From NORP294 sp047627915 (GTDB taxonomy: Bacteria > Bacteroidota > Bacteroidia > Flavobacteriales_E > Vicingaceae), in the NCBI GenBank assembly GCA_047627915.1, contig JBLHTZ010000069.1, positions 1-11,134 of the forward strand: 11,134 bases of DNA, in the 5' to 3' direction. Positions 1 to 7,570 of this stretch are shown piece by piece. A program made the translations under genes and the position numbers. A model generated the notes under the pieces. The model saw only the letters and a program-made list of their open reading frames with translations, was not told the DNA's origin and did not search any database. Positions within the stretch are counted from its first letter, which is position 1. The number at the start of each line of letters is the position of its first letter.

Positions 1-1
1 G

Positions 2-1000
2 CAGTACGTTGGTTTAACGCAAGAACACTTGGCGGTAAGAAATAGTGTTGGAGTTTTTGATGTTTCTCACATGGGGGAATTCATTGTTCGGGGGGCAGAA
101 GCACTAGATTTAATTCAAAAAATTAGTACAAACGATGCTTCAAAGCTAGAAGTTGGTAAAGTACAATACTCATGTATGCCAAATGGTAGAGGAGGAATTG
201 TAGATGACTTGTTGATCTATAAATTAGAGGAAGATGTGTACATGTTGGTAGTAAATGCTTCTAATATTCAAAAGGATTGGGATTGGATTCAGAAGAATAA
301 TTCTTTTAACGCAACATTTCAAGATATTTCTGATCGAACTACGTTGTTAGCCATTCAAGGGCCTAAAGCTGCTGAAGCCATGCAAAGCCTAACCGATATT
401 AATTTAACCGATATGGTTTATTACACATTCGAAAAAGGGAAATTTGCAGGAGTTGATAATGTATTGGTTTCTGCGACAGGATATACAGGTTCTGGAGGCT
501 TTGAAATTTATTTTGACAATGAACATGCTGAAAAAATTTGGACTGCAGTAATGAAAGCAGGGCAAGGTAACGGAATTATGCCTGCAGGTTTAGGCGCCAG
601 GGATACATTGCGTTTGGAAAAAGGGTTTTGTTTATACGGTAATGATATTGACGACACAACTTCACCAATTGAAGCAGGATTGGGTTGGATTACGAAATTT
701 ACAAAAGACTTTGTGGACAGTAAACTTCTTTTAGAGCAGAAAGAAAAGGGAACAACGAGAAAACTTGTCGCTTTTAAAATGATCGATAGAGGAATTCCAA
801 GAAAGGAATATCAAATCAATGATTCTGAAGGAAAATCTATTGGAGTAGTTACTTCTGGAACATCCTCGCCCTCTTTAAAATTAGGGATTGGAATGGGCTA
901 TGTAACCAAAGATCTATCAAAAATTGGAACAGAGATTTTTGTAGAAATTAGAGGTCGCCAATTGAAGTGCGAAATTGTTAAACTTCCTTTTGTAAAGTAA
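2..1000 (+). CDS. gcvT: Glycine cleavage system T protein (aminomethyltransferase), 5' end outside window
   Basis: GcvT takes the aminomethyl group from lipoylated H protein and passes the methylene carbon to tetrahydrofolate, releasing ammonia (glycine cleavage complex, cytoplasm). The frame is open to the window edge and begins QYVGLTQEHLAVRN. This matches the family's N-terminal region about 30 residues in, so the TTG at 29 is an internal Leu codon and not the start. Visible hallmarks are DVSHMGEF (about 59-82), GGIVDDLL (about 191-214) whose Asp pair includes the folate/catalytic aspartate of the family, GYTGSGGFEIY (about 479-511), GARDTLRLEKG (about 593-625) and the C-terminal barrel motif TSGTSSPSLKLGIGMGYV (about 851-904). 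The 332 visible codons plus the missing start fit the usual length of about 360. One base separates its stop from comB, so the two are probably co-transcribed. H and P proteins are not in the window. Confidence 0.96.
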   Translation, partial: QYVGLTQEHLAVRNSVGVFDVSHMGEFIVRGAEALDLIQKISTNDASKLEVGKVQYSCMPNGRGGIVDDLLIYKLEEDVYMLVVNASNIQKDWDWIQKNNSFNATFQDISDRTTLLAIQGPKAAEAMQSLTDINLTDMVYYTFEKGKFAGVDNVLVSATGYTGSGGFEIYFDNEHAEKIWTAVMKAGQGNGIMPAGLGARDTLRLEKGFCLYGNDIDDTTSPIEAGLGWITKFTKDFVDSKLLLEQKEKGTTRKLVAFKMIDRGIPRKEYQINDSEGKSIGVVTSGTSSPSLKLGIGMGYVTKDLSKIGTEIFVEIRGRQLKCEIVKLPFVK

Positions 1001-1001
1001 T

Positions 1002-1736
1002 ATGGAGACTACTGAGAATGAATTCCAACGTAAGTTGGAGGTTTGCTACTCACCAGATCTTTTCCCCGTATACTTTACCAAAAAAGATTGTGTAGTAGTT
1101 GTAATTGATATATTCAGAGCAACTTCTGCTATTTGTACTGCTTTTCAAGAAGGAATTAATCAAATCATCCCGGTTGCAACAATTGAAGAAGCAAGAGCTT
1201 ATCAAGCAAAAGGCTACGTTGCTGCCGCTGAACGACACGGTGAGATTGTAGAAGGGTTTGATATTGGGAACTCTCCTTTTAGTTACATGAATCCAAAATT
1301 AAAAGGAAAAGATGTGGTTTTAAGTACTACTAATGGCACGCAAGCAATTGAAAAAGCGAAGGGAGCCGAAAGAATTATTATCGGCTCTTTTTTGAATTTA
1401 ACTGCGGTTTGTAAGTACTTAGAAAATCAAAACAAGGATGTTATTTTACTCTGCGCGGGTTGGAAAGGGAGATATAACTTAGAGGATTCACTTTATGCAG
1501 GAGCAGTTGTTAATTATTTTGAAGGGAGTAAAGTGTTTACCGGAATTTCTGATTCTTCAATAGCAGCGAGACAAATGTATAATGCTGCTGGAGGAAACCT
1601 TAATGACTTCTTAAAAGATTCTTCACACAGAATACGTTTACAACGATTAAACCTGGAGAAAGACATCGAATATTGTCTTCAAATTGATACAACAGACTTA
1701 GTTCCCGTATTTGATGGTATTGGATTAAAAGTATAA
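1002..1736 (+). CDS. comB: 2-phosphosulfolactate phosphatase family protein (ComB-like)
   Basis: This is a 244-residue cytoplasmic protein of the ComB family, whose founding member hydrolyses 2-phosphosulfolactate to sulfolactate in coenzyme M synthesis. Family blocks are intact and in order: KLEVCYSPDLFP near residue 11, VVVIDIFRATSA (32-43, with Asp36 and Arg39), AAERHGEIVEGFDIGNSP (75-92), STTNGTQAI (108-116) and CAGWKGRYNLEDSLYAGA (151-168). The start is supported by its position 1 base after the gcvT stop and by the family motif beginning about ten residues in. No coenzyme M pathway is expected in Bacteroidota. Here the substrate may be sulfolactate-linked, or another phosphorylated 2-hydroxy acid; links to sulfonolipid or sulfolactate metabolism are speculation. 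The family assignment is strong and the substrate is unknown. Confidence 0.9.
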   Translation: METTENEFQRKLEVCYSPDLFPVYFTKKDCVVVVIDIFRATSAICTAFQEGINQIIPVATIEEARAYQAKGYVAAAERHGEIVEGFDIGNSPFSYMNPKLKGKDVVLSTTNGTQAIEKAKGAERIIIGSFLNLTAVCKYLENQNKDVILLCAGWKGRYNLEDSLYAGAVVNYFEGSKVFTGISDSSIAARQMYNAAGGNLNDFLKDSSHRIRLQRLNLEKDIEYCLQIDTTDLVPVFDGIGLKV

Positions 1737-1740
1737 AACC

Positions 1741-2715
1741 ATGAAAAGATTTGGGTGGACTAGTATTGTATTAATTGCAGTTATGCTCGTTTTCCAATCA
1801 TGGGGCTTTTATGGCCATCGAAGAATCAATCGAATGGCAGTATATACCTTACCACCTGAAATGGTAGGATTTTACAAGAAAAACATAGAGTTTGTAACCG
1901 TTCATGCAGTAGATCCAGATAAGCGAAGGTATGCTTCTAAAAATGAAGCTCCAAGGCATTATATCGACATAGATCATTATGCTAAAGGAGGCGGAAATCC
2001 TTTTGAAATAATGCCGAAGTACTGGTATGACGCGGTAGAAAAATTTACTGAAGATACTTTGCAAGCATATGGAATTGTTCCGTGGCATGTCGCAAGGATG
2101 ACCAACTGGCTAACCAAAGCCTTTGAAACAAGAGATGTGAATCAAATTTTATCTATTTCAGCAGATATTGGTCACTACATTGCAGATGCGCACGTACCCT
2201 TACATACAACCGAAAATTACAATGGCCAATTAACGGATCAAAAAGGAATTCACGGACTTTGGGAATCTCGAATTCCTGAACTTGCAGCAGATCAATACGA
2301 TTACTTGGTGGGTAGGGCAGAATATATTGATAAACCAATACATGCCATTTGGGATGTTGTTGAAGAAAGTCATTCTTACTTAGACTCAGTATTAACTATT
2401 GAAAAGGATTTAACATCAAAAACTCCGTCTGATCAGAAATACGCTTTTGAAACTAGAGGTAAAAGCACAGTAAGGCAATATTCTCAGCAGTTCGCACTAG
2501 CTTATACAAATAGAATGGGGGATATTGTAGAAGGTAGAATGAGAAAAGCGATTATGATGGTTGGTAGTATTTGGTACACGGCATGGGTAAATGCTGGGCA
2601 GCCAGATTTAGATAAAATTGGCGAGGTGAATGAAGAGCAGTTGGGCAACGAGCAAAAAGAGGCCGAAGACGCTTATCAGAAAAAAGAAATAAAGGGAAGG
2701 AGCCACAGCGACTAA
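1741..2715 (+). CDS. Secreted S1/P1 nuclease / zinc-dependent phospholipase C superfamily hydrolase
   Basis: This 324-residue protein has an N-terminal hydrophobic signal (about 5-20). Cleavage before Trp21 would leave WGFYGH, which matches the trinuclear zinc site start WGxxGH of P1 nuclease, where the terminal Trp itself binds zinc. The remaining ligands appear in order and with family spacing: Asp57 (AVDPD), His72 (RHYIDID), His144, Asp148 and His154 in GHYIADAHVPLH, and His170 in GIHGLWES. The last ligand of P1 nuclease is an Asp in HxxxD; here it is Glu174. The likely role is periplasmic or secreted phosphodiester hydrolysis (nucleic acid or phospholipid), but the substrate cannot be chosen from sequence. 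The last 30 or so residues are hydrophilic and Glu/Lys/Gln-rich. It follows comB by 4 bases and probably ends the operon. Confidence 0.87.
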   Translation: MKRFGWTSIVLIAVMLVFQSWGFYGHRRINRMAVYTLPPEMVGFYKKNIEFVTVHAVDPDKRRYASKNEAPRHYIDIDHYAKGGGNPFEIMPKYWYDAVEKFTEDTLQAYGIVPWHVARMTNWLTKAFETRDVNQILSISADIGHYIADAHVPLHTTENYNGQLTDQKGIHGLWESRIPELAADQYDYLVGRAEYIDKPIHAIWDVVEESHSYLDSVLTIEKDLTSKTPSDQKYAFETRGKSTVRQYSQQFALAYTNRMGDIVEGRMRKAIMMVGSIWYTAWVNAGQPDLDKIGEVNEEQLGNEQKEAEDAYQKKEIKGRSHSD

Positions 2716-2788
2716 ATAAGCTTGTCCCAGAAACTTCGTTAATTGAAGTGAAGGAATAGCAGCAACACTATAATTCTTTTAGTAAGTT

Positions 2789-4051
2789 TTAATTCAACAC
2801 TACCTTACTACCATTTATAATTCCTACTACTTTACCGTGCAGTTTTCTGTTGAAAAAGGGAGAGTTTTTTGATTTTGAAAGCACCATCTCTTTAGTAAAT
2901 GTGAATTCTTCTTCTGGTAGAAAAAGTGTTAATTCTGCTTTTTCTCCTTCTTCAATTAAACCTAGATTAAGCCCTAAAACTTTTGCAGGTCCACTTGTAA
3001 AAAGCGGAATAATTTCAGAAATAGTGAATGTATTTCTTAAAGCTGAATTGGCGGCTGAGAATGATGTCTGTAAATTAATTATACCAAATGCTGCATGGTC
3101 GAATTCTTTCATCTTTTCCTCTACATCCTCAGGTGTATGGTCGGAGCAAATAGCGTCAATTGTACCATTTTTGATGCCTTTAATTAAGGTTTTAATCGTG
3201 CCTTTCGATCGGAGTGGAGGTAAGGTTTTGAACCTGGTATCAAATTCCCCAAGCTCAGTTTCGTCCAATAAAAGGTTGTATGAAGATAGATCGCAGGTTA
3301 CCTGCATTCCGTCTTTTTTTGCCTTGCTAATTAATTCGATTGATTTTGAAGTAGAGATGCAATTAAAATGAAGCTTTCCTCCTGTATATTCTAATATGTT
3401 TAAGTCTCTAGCAACCATCAATGACTCAGCTAGTTCAGGAATACCTTTTAATCCGAGATGTGTACTAGTTTCTCCCTCATTCATGACGCCCTGATAAGCT
3501 ACTTCATCAGTGTGAGGAAAATTAAAAACTACCCCATCAAATGCCTGTGTATAAAGCAAAGCACGATTTAAAACATTTGGATTTTTAACAGACTTTTTCC
3601 CGTCTGAAAACCCTACAGCGCCTGCTTCTTTTAAATCATACAACTCCGCTAATTCTTTTCCGTTAGCACCTTTACTTAATGTTCCTAAAGGTAAAAGCTC
3701 AACAGGCTGTGAAGAATACTTTTTGAGGTATTCTAGTTGAGATTTTGAATCTCTAACAGGGTCACTTAATGGTGAGACTACAATTTTTGTAAACCCTCCT
3801 GCAGCTGCGGCATTTGAAGCTGAATTTATATCTTCCTTGTGCTCATACCCGGGGTCTTGGATGTTTGCTTGTAAATCAATCCAACCGACAGAAACATGAA
3901 GCCCCTTTGCTTCAATCTCTTTAATTCCATTCGAAGAAATTAGTTTATCAATTTTTACAATTTTTCCTCTTTGTATTAAAATGTCCTTTACTTTTAAATG
4001 GTAAGGACTTCCTTCAGAAACTATGGTCGCTTGTTTGATTAATACATCCAT
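2789..4051 (-). CDS. Dihydroorotase-family protein with degenerate active site (probable pseudo-dihydroorotase)
   Basis: This 420-residue amidohydrolase-fold protein aligns along its length with class I dihydroorotases, which close carbamoyl-aspartate to dihydroorotate in pyrimidine synthesis. The usual DLHVHLREPG metal and substrate motif reads DLQANIQDPG (59-68): both metal-binding His are Gln61 and Asn63, and the substrate Arg is Gln65. The MPNT block is VSPLSDP, the HxxHxST metal His is Cys231 (HFNCIST), and the PHHLLL block is SSYNLLL. Retained are FSDG with Asp150, His180, MNEGE (190-194) and SDHTP with Asp304. The fold therefore looks intact but catalysis is improbable. Non-catalytic dihydroorotase homologues are known to support aspartate transcarbamoylase assembly in Pseudomonas (pyrC'), and a similar structural role is the leading inference. 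It starts 6 bases after the BatA-domain gene and is probably co-transcribed with it. Automatic annotation would call it pyrC. Confidence 0.88.
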   Translation of the reverse strand: MDVLIKQATIVSEGSPYHLKVKDILIQRGKIVKIDKLISSNGIKEIEAKGLHVSVGWIDLQANIQDPGYEHKEDINSASNAAAAGGFTKIVVSPLSDPVRDSKSQLEYLKKYSSQPVELLPLGTLSKGANGKELAELYDLKEAGAVGFSDGKKSVKNPNVLNRALLYTQAFDGVVFNFPHTDEVAYQGVMNEGETSTHLGLKGIPELAESLMVARDLNILEYTGGKLHFNCISTSKSIELISKAKKDGMQVTCDLSSYNLLLDETELGEFDTRFKTLPPLRSKGTIKTLIKGIKNGTIDAICSDHTPEDVEEKMKEFDHAAFGIINLQTSFSAANSALRNTFTISEIIPLFTSGPAKVLGLNLGLIEEGEKAELTLFLPEEEFTFTKEMVLSKSKNSPFFNRKLHGKVVGIINGSKVVLN

Positions 4052-4057
4052 CTTTTT

Positions 4058-6073
4058 TTACTTTAATATGCGAAGAAATAAAATTTCTAATGCAATAAAA
4101 ATTAAACTCAAAATAATAAAATACTTCCACAACCCTTGAGCTTTTCCTAGAGCATTTATTGTTGCTATGAGTGTTTCCGCACTGCCATTTAGAACTTCTA
4201 CTTTTAATCCTTTATTTTCTGCTTGGAATTTGAATTCTTTAGCTGAAAACTGGTTTAAGTCAGATTCATTTCTATTGAAGTTGAATGCCAAATTTTCAAT
4301 TACTTTACTGTCTTGTATCACACTGTAAAAGCCGGGTTCGATGATTTTATTCCTGAGAAAAATCTCAACAGAATTCTCTTTCCAATTTTGCTTTGGAATC
4401 CATTCGTAATTTCCTTTTTTAAGTTTAATTGGAGATTCAGAGGCTTTTATACCGTTCAAAACGATTTTAGTATCATCCATTAGATACGAAGTCTTACTTA
4501 CTTTAGCAGATTGAAGAGCCATGTTGTAAATTGTAGGAACAAACAAGGCATGTTTTCCGAAGTTGCTAGCATTTGAATTTAAATTACTTGCACATAGAAA
4601 AATAGCACCACTGTTCACTTCGTATTTTTTCAAAAAAGAGGTCCCATTTGAAAAGGCAAGTAATTGCTCTGAGATACTATTTTGGTCTTGCAGAATCACC
4701 CAAGAGTTATAGCTTACTGGATAGTTAATGTTCTTTGGTGGTTCCTCAAACACATTATTAAACAAAGAAGCATTAATATTTAATTCATTTACCTGCAATG
4801 TATCTTTTAGCGCTTTACCGTAACCAGCAATACCAAATTGGTTAAACAATGAATTCACTGAAGAAGCATCCATTTTTAGAGCAGGAAAAATTAAAACAGT
4901 ACCACTATTATTTATAAAGGAAGTTAACTCAGAAATAAGACCGCTTGATAGGTTACTACTGTTTTCTACAACAAGTAAATTCGCTGTTTTCAATTTTGAA
5001 TAGTCTATTCTTTTAACAGTAGAACTTTTAAATTCAATTAAACTGTCTTCTAAAAATAAGCTACTAATACTTTTGTTTTCAATATTTTCAAATATATGAT
5101 ATACTTCAATTTTTCTGTTAGTGTGATAGGAGAAGTAAAAGGTGTCATCGAAAATAACCGGATAGTCTTTAATGGCAACTTTACCTAAAACCTGATTTGT
5201 TTCAGGATTGTTAAAGTTGATCTCTTTTTCTGCTGAATCTCTTTCCATCTCAATTATAAATGGATTTTTCAATTCACTGTTTAAAAATAACTGTCCATTT
5301 ACTTGATCTCTTTCTCCACCATCATTTTGTTGAATTTTTAAAATGAAACTCTCGTTCATTGAAGGTAAGTGAAAAGGTTGAAAAGCATTAAACTCCTTAA
5401 TCCATATATTTTGCTCTAATTGAGATTGAACAGGTAATATGTAATACAAACCGCTGTCTTGTATTTCATTAATTTGATAACTTGTCCTTTGCAGATCTCC
5501 AATGATATAATACTCTAAAATAAAATTATTGTCATTCTCAGCTGCCTTCATCCGATTGGTAATGGCATTAAAACTTCTAAAGGTTGCACTAAAATCAACC
5601 TCTTGTAAACGATCAATGAATGCTTTTTTAGTTAACCATCGTTGCTCGCTTGCATCAAATAGGTTGGTATGTAATTGAAATTTATCAGCTTCTTTATAGG
5701 CTTTAGCTATTGTTATAGCCTTATTTTTTGCTTCATCTAACAAACTTCCAACCTCTGCACTCGCTTGCATTGAGAAGGAGTTGTCTAAAAATACAACCAC
5801 ACCTTTCTTTCCTACAGCTTCATTTGGTCTATCATCTGCGAAGAATGGTTGAGCAAAGGCAAAAACCATTGCGGTTAAAGCAAGACATCTAAAAAGTAGT
5901 ACTATAAGATGCTTTAACCTCGAAGTCGATTGGGTTTGCTTTTTAATACTTTTAAGGAAACGAACTTGAGAGAATTGAACCGTTTTGTACCTTCTAAAGT
6001 TGAAGAGGTGAATAAGAATCGGAATTGCTAGAAAGCCAAGTGCATAAAGAAACTCTGGTGCAATAAAATTCAT
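4058..6073 (-). CDS. BatA-domain (double-TM) membrane protein with vWA-like MIDAS motif
   Basis: This is a 671-residue inner-membrane protein. The N-terminus MNFIAPEFLYALGFLAIPIL followed by IHLFNFRRYK is the hallmark of the BatA N-terminal double-transmembrane module (TM about 7-24 and 55-78). A von Willebrand A-like segment follows, with VVVFLDNSFSM (92-102). Asp97, Ser99 and Ser101 form the DxSxS metal-binding MIDAS motif. A long, poorly recognisable beta-rich region comes next, and a last TM occupies about the final 22 residues. BatA-type proteins belong to the aerotolerance-associated Bat family of Bacteroidota, but long single-gene versions like this one have no settled function. No other bat genes or MoxR ATPase are seen beside it. 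It is the first gene of a two-gene minus-strand unit with the pseudo-dihydroorotase. The start is well supported by the motif. Confidence 0.85.
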   Translation of the reverse strand: MNFIAPEFLYALGFLAIPILIHLFNFRRYKTVQFSQVRFLKSIKKQTQSTSRLKHLIVLLFRCLALTAMVFAFAQPFFADDRPNEAVGKKGVVVFLDNSFSMQASAEVGSLLDEAKNKAITIAKAYKEADKFQLHTNLFDASEQRWLTKKAFIDRLQEVDFSATFRSFNAITNRMKAAENDNNFILEYYIIGDLQRTSYQINEIQDSGLYYILPVQSQLEQNIWIKEFNAFQPFHLPSMNESFILKIQQNDGGERDQVNGQLFLNSELKNPFIIEMERDSAEKEINFNNPETNQVLGKVAIKDYPVIFDDTFYFSYHTNRKIEVYHIFENIENKSISSLFLEDSLIEFKSSTVKRIDYSKLKTANLLVVENSSNLSSGLISELTSFINNSGTVLIFPALKMDASSVNSLFNQFGIAGYGKALKDTLQVNELNINASLFNNVFEEPPKNINYPVSYNSWVILQDQNSISEQLLAFSNGTSFLKKYEVNSGAIFLCASNLNSNASNFGKHALFVPTIYNMALQSAKVSKTSYLMDDTKIVLNGIKASESPIKLKKGNYEWIPKQNWKENSVEIFLRNKIIEPGFYSVIQDSKVIENLAFNFNRNESDLNQFSAKEFKFQAENKGLKVEVLNGSAETLIATINALGKAQGLWKYFIILSLIFIALEILFLRILK

Positions 6074-6182
6074 TAAAGCACAATATTACGAATTTGAAAT
6101 TGCTACTAACTAATGAATCAGTCAATTTAAACTTTGATTATTAACAAAACCTGAAAGATATTGACAAAAATATTTTTTTTAA

Positions 6183-6214
6183 TTGAAAATTACCTTAAAA
6201 AGATGCTATCTTTA
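6183..6214 (+). promoter_or_regulatory. Candidate Bacteroidota-type promoter for the DUF3332 gene
   Basis: TTG at 6183-6185 and TATCTTTA at 6207-6214 resemble the -33 and -7 elements (TTG and TAnnTTTG) of Bacteroidota housekeeping promoters. They are 21 bases apart and end 26 bases before the ATG. The last base of the -7 box deviates (A for G). An imperfect dyad (6194-6219) overlaps the box. This is a motif match only, in a very AT-rich gap. Confidence 0.45.
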
Positions 6215-6240
6215 GTAAGTTAATTTTAAAATAAAGCAAA

Positions 6241-6807
6241 ATGAAAAAAATATTTTTTATAGCATCAGCATTTTCAATATTAATTACCCAAACAGGATGT
6301 TTTGGATCCTTTTCTGCAATTAAAAAGGTTTATGAGTTTAACGACAGCGTAGATGATAAATTCGTAAAAACACTGCTGTTTTATGTTTTAAATATAATAC
6401 CTGTATATGGCGTTGCAGGATTCTTAGATGCAGTAATTTTTAACCTAATCGAATTCTGGACAGGTTCCAATCCAATTGCAATGGAACTAGGACAAATGGA
6501 AGAGCAATTAATTACTTTAAATGGAGAAATTTATAAAGTAACTGCAACTCAAAATAAAATGGTATTTGCAAAAATTGATGGTACTGATTTAGTAGATATG
6601 GGTGCAGTTTATTTTGATAGTGAAAATTATGTTTGGAATTTCGAAAAAGATGGAGAGGTAAATAAATTAGCGTCCTTTGACCCGGGAAATAATCAAGTGA
6701 ATTACTACTCAACAAAGGGTGTTAAATCAATAGATGCAGCTTCTATTGAATGCTTAGTAAAAGAAAAGATGAATACAGTAAACTCTTTGGCCGTTTTAAC
6801 TGAGTAA
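6241..6807 (+). CDS. DUF3332 family lipoprotein
   Basis: This 188-residue protein of unknown function matches the DUF3332 family. CFGSFSAIKKVYEFNDSV (20-37), the hydrophobic stretch LFYVLNIIPVYGVAGFLDAVIFNLIEFW and the GSNP turn after it are typical. The signal peptide ends at Cys20, a likely lipid-bearing cysteine. Its lipobox (TQTGC) has Gln at -3, which is unusual, although Gly at -1 is normal. No acidic residue follows the cysteine, so retention facing the periplasm is more likely than surface export. The second half (about 85-188) is predicted to be soluble and beta-rich. It has its own candidate promoter and a strong terminator, so it is monocistronic although it sits next to two further lipoprotein genes. 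Confidence 0.85.
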   Translation: MKKIFFIASAFSILITQTGCFGSFSAIKKVYEFNDSVDDKFVKTLLFYVLNIIPVYGVAGFLDAVIFNLIEFWTGSNPIAMELGQMEEQLITLNGEIYKVTATQNKMVFAKIDGTDLVDMGAVYFDSENYVWNFEKDGEVNKLASFDPGNNQVNYYSTKGVKSIDAASIECLVKEKMNTVNSLAVLTE

Positions 6808-6823
6808 TTGGATTAACAGAATT

Positions 6824-6857
6824 AAAAAGCCGGCAAACATTTAAGGCCGGCTTTTTT
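6824..6857 (+). terminator. Strong intrinsic terminator after the DUF3332 gene
   Basis: GCCGGC at 6829-6834 pairs perfectly with GCCGGC at 6846-6851 around an 11-base loop. Five A's at 6824-6828 pair with the start of the six-T run at 6852-6857. It begins 17 bases past the stop codon. It separates DUF3332 transcription from the LpoB-like unit downstream. Confidence 0.93.
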
Positions 6858-6917
6858 GTTTTAAGTCAATTATAATTCGGCTAATTATTTATTTTTAGTA
6901 AACTTTTATTTAGACTT

Positions 6918-6945
6918 TTGGCATAACTATTGGTAAGTACCTTTT
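6918..6945 (+). promoter_or_regulatory. Candidate promoter for the LpoB-like / COG3014 unit
   Basis: TTG at 6918-6920 and TACCTTTT at 6938-6945, 17 bases apart, resemble the Bacteroidota TTG / TAnnTTTG promoter, with the last base deviating. They lie between the terminator and the ATG at 6967, where a fresh promoter is required. This is motif evidence only. Confidence 0.45.
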
Positions 6946-6966
6946 AAACCTAAAAAATCAATCAAG

Positions 6967-7560
6967 ATGAAATTCAAAACAATATTATTAGCGACTGCAT
7001 TAGTAAGTTTGACAGCACTTTTCGATGCCTGTAAGGGAACGAAACAAGTAACAAGAGTAGATGAGAATGCAGTTATTGATTTAAGTGGAAGATGGAATGA
7101 GACCGACTCAAGGTTAGTAGCTGAAGAAATGGTAAGCGATATGATGTTGCGTCCTTGGTTAGCTGAATTTGAAAATGCTAAAGGAAGAAGACCTGTTTTA
7201 GTAGTTGGAATTGTAAAAAACAAAAGCCATGAACATATTGCAGTTGAAACATTTATTAAGGACATTGAAAAATCAGTATTAAATATTGGGAAAGTTCGTT
7301 TAGTAACAGCCGGTGAAGCAAGAGAAGAACTTAGAAAAGAAAGAGCAGATCAAAATGAATTTGCTACACCTGCATCAACTGCAAAGTGGGGGAGAGAGTT
7401 AGGAGCAGATTTTATTTTGCAAGGTGTATTGAACTCTATCGTTGATTCTAATGGAAAACAAAAGGTTGTTTTTTATCAAACTGATTTAGAATTAACCAAC
7501 ATGGAATCCAACGAAAAAGTTTGGATTGGAGACAAGAAAATTAAAAAGGTAATAGAGTAA
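6967..7560 (+). CDS. LpoB-like penicillin-binding protein activator lipoprotein
   Basis: This 197-residue protein is of the LpoB family (PF13036-like). In E. coli, LpoB is an outer-membrane lipoprotein that reaches through peptidoglycan to activate the synthase PBP1b. Conserved blocks are DLSGRWNETDSRLVAEEM (38-55), RPVLVVGIVKNKSHEHIAVE (75-94), TFIKDIE (95-101), RELGADFILQGVLNSIVD (143-160) and LELTNMESNEKVWIG (174-188). A signal peptide leads to Cys22, the probable lipidation site. The preceding FDA is a poor lipobox, with Asp at -2. The sequence after Cys is Lys-Gly-Thr-Lys, with no surface-export acidic patch. It lies 10 bases upstream of the COG3014-type gene, and the two are probably co-transcribed. 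Its PBP partner is not in this window. Because sequence-level relation to E. coli LpoB is distant, the family is firm but the mechanism is inferred. Confidence 0.88.
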   Translation: MKFKTILLATALVSLTALFDACKGTKQVTRVDENAVIDLSGRWNETDSRLVAEEMVSDMMLRPWLAEFENAKGRRPVLVVGIVKNKSHEHIAVETFIKDIEKSVLNIGKVRLVTAGEAREELRKERADQNEFATPASTAKWGRELGADFILQGVLNSIVDSNGKQKVVFYQTDLELTNMESNEKVWIGDKKIKKVIE

Positions 7561-7570
7561 CAAATTCAAC

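Noticed and set aside
29..31. TTG as the start codon of gcvT
   Set aside because: The frame stays open to the edge and the upstream residues (QYVGLTQEH) match the GcvT family, so the gene is cut by the window.
1849..2338. Two short minus-strand open frames opposite the S1/P1-type gene
   Set aside because: They are antisense to strong zinc-ligand motifs, with no recognisable domain.
2733..2749. Possible terminator hairpin in the convergent gap (ACTTC / GAAGT)
   Set aside because: The stem is only 5 bp plus a wobble pair and no T-run follows on either strand.
2850..3371. 173-codon plus-strand open frame opposite the dihydroorotase-family gene
   Set aside because: It lies entirely antisense to a well-supported gene; the Ser-rich translation has no signal, domain or leader, as expected for a shadow frame.
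6927..7265. 112-codon minus-strand open frame over the start of the LpoB-like gene
   Set aside because: It is antisense to conserved LpoB blocks and overlaps the candidate promoter; no family likeness.
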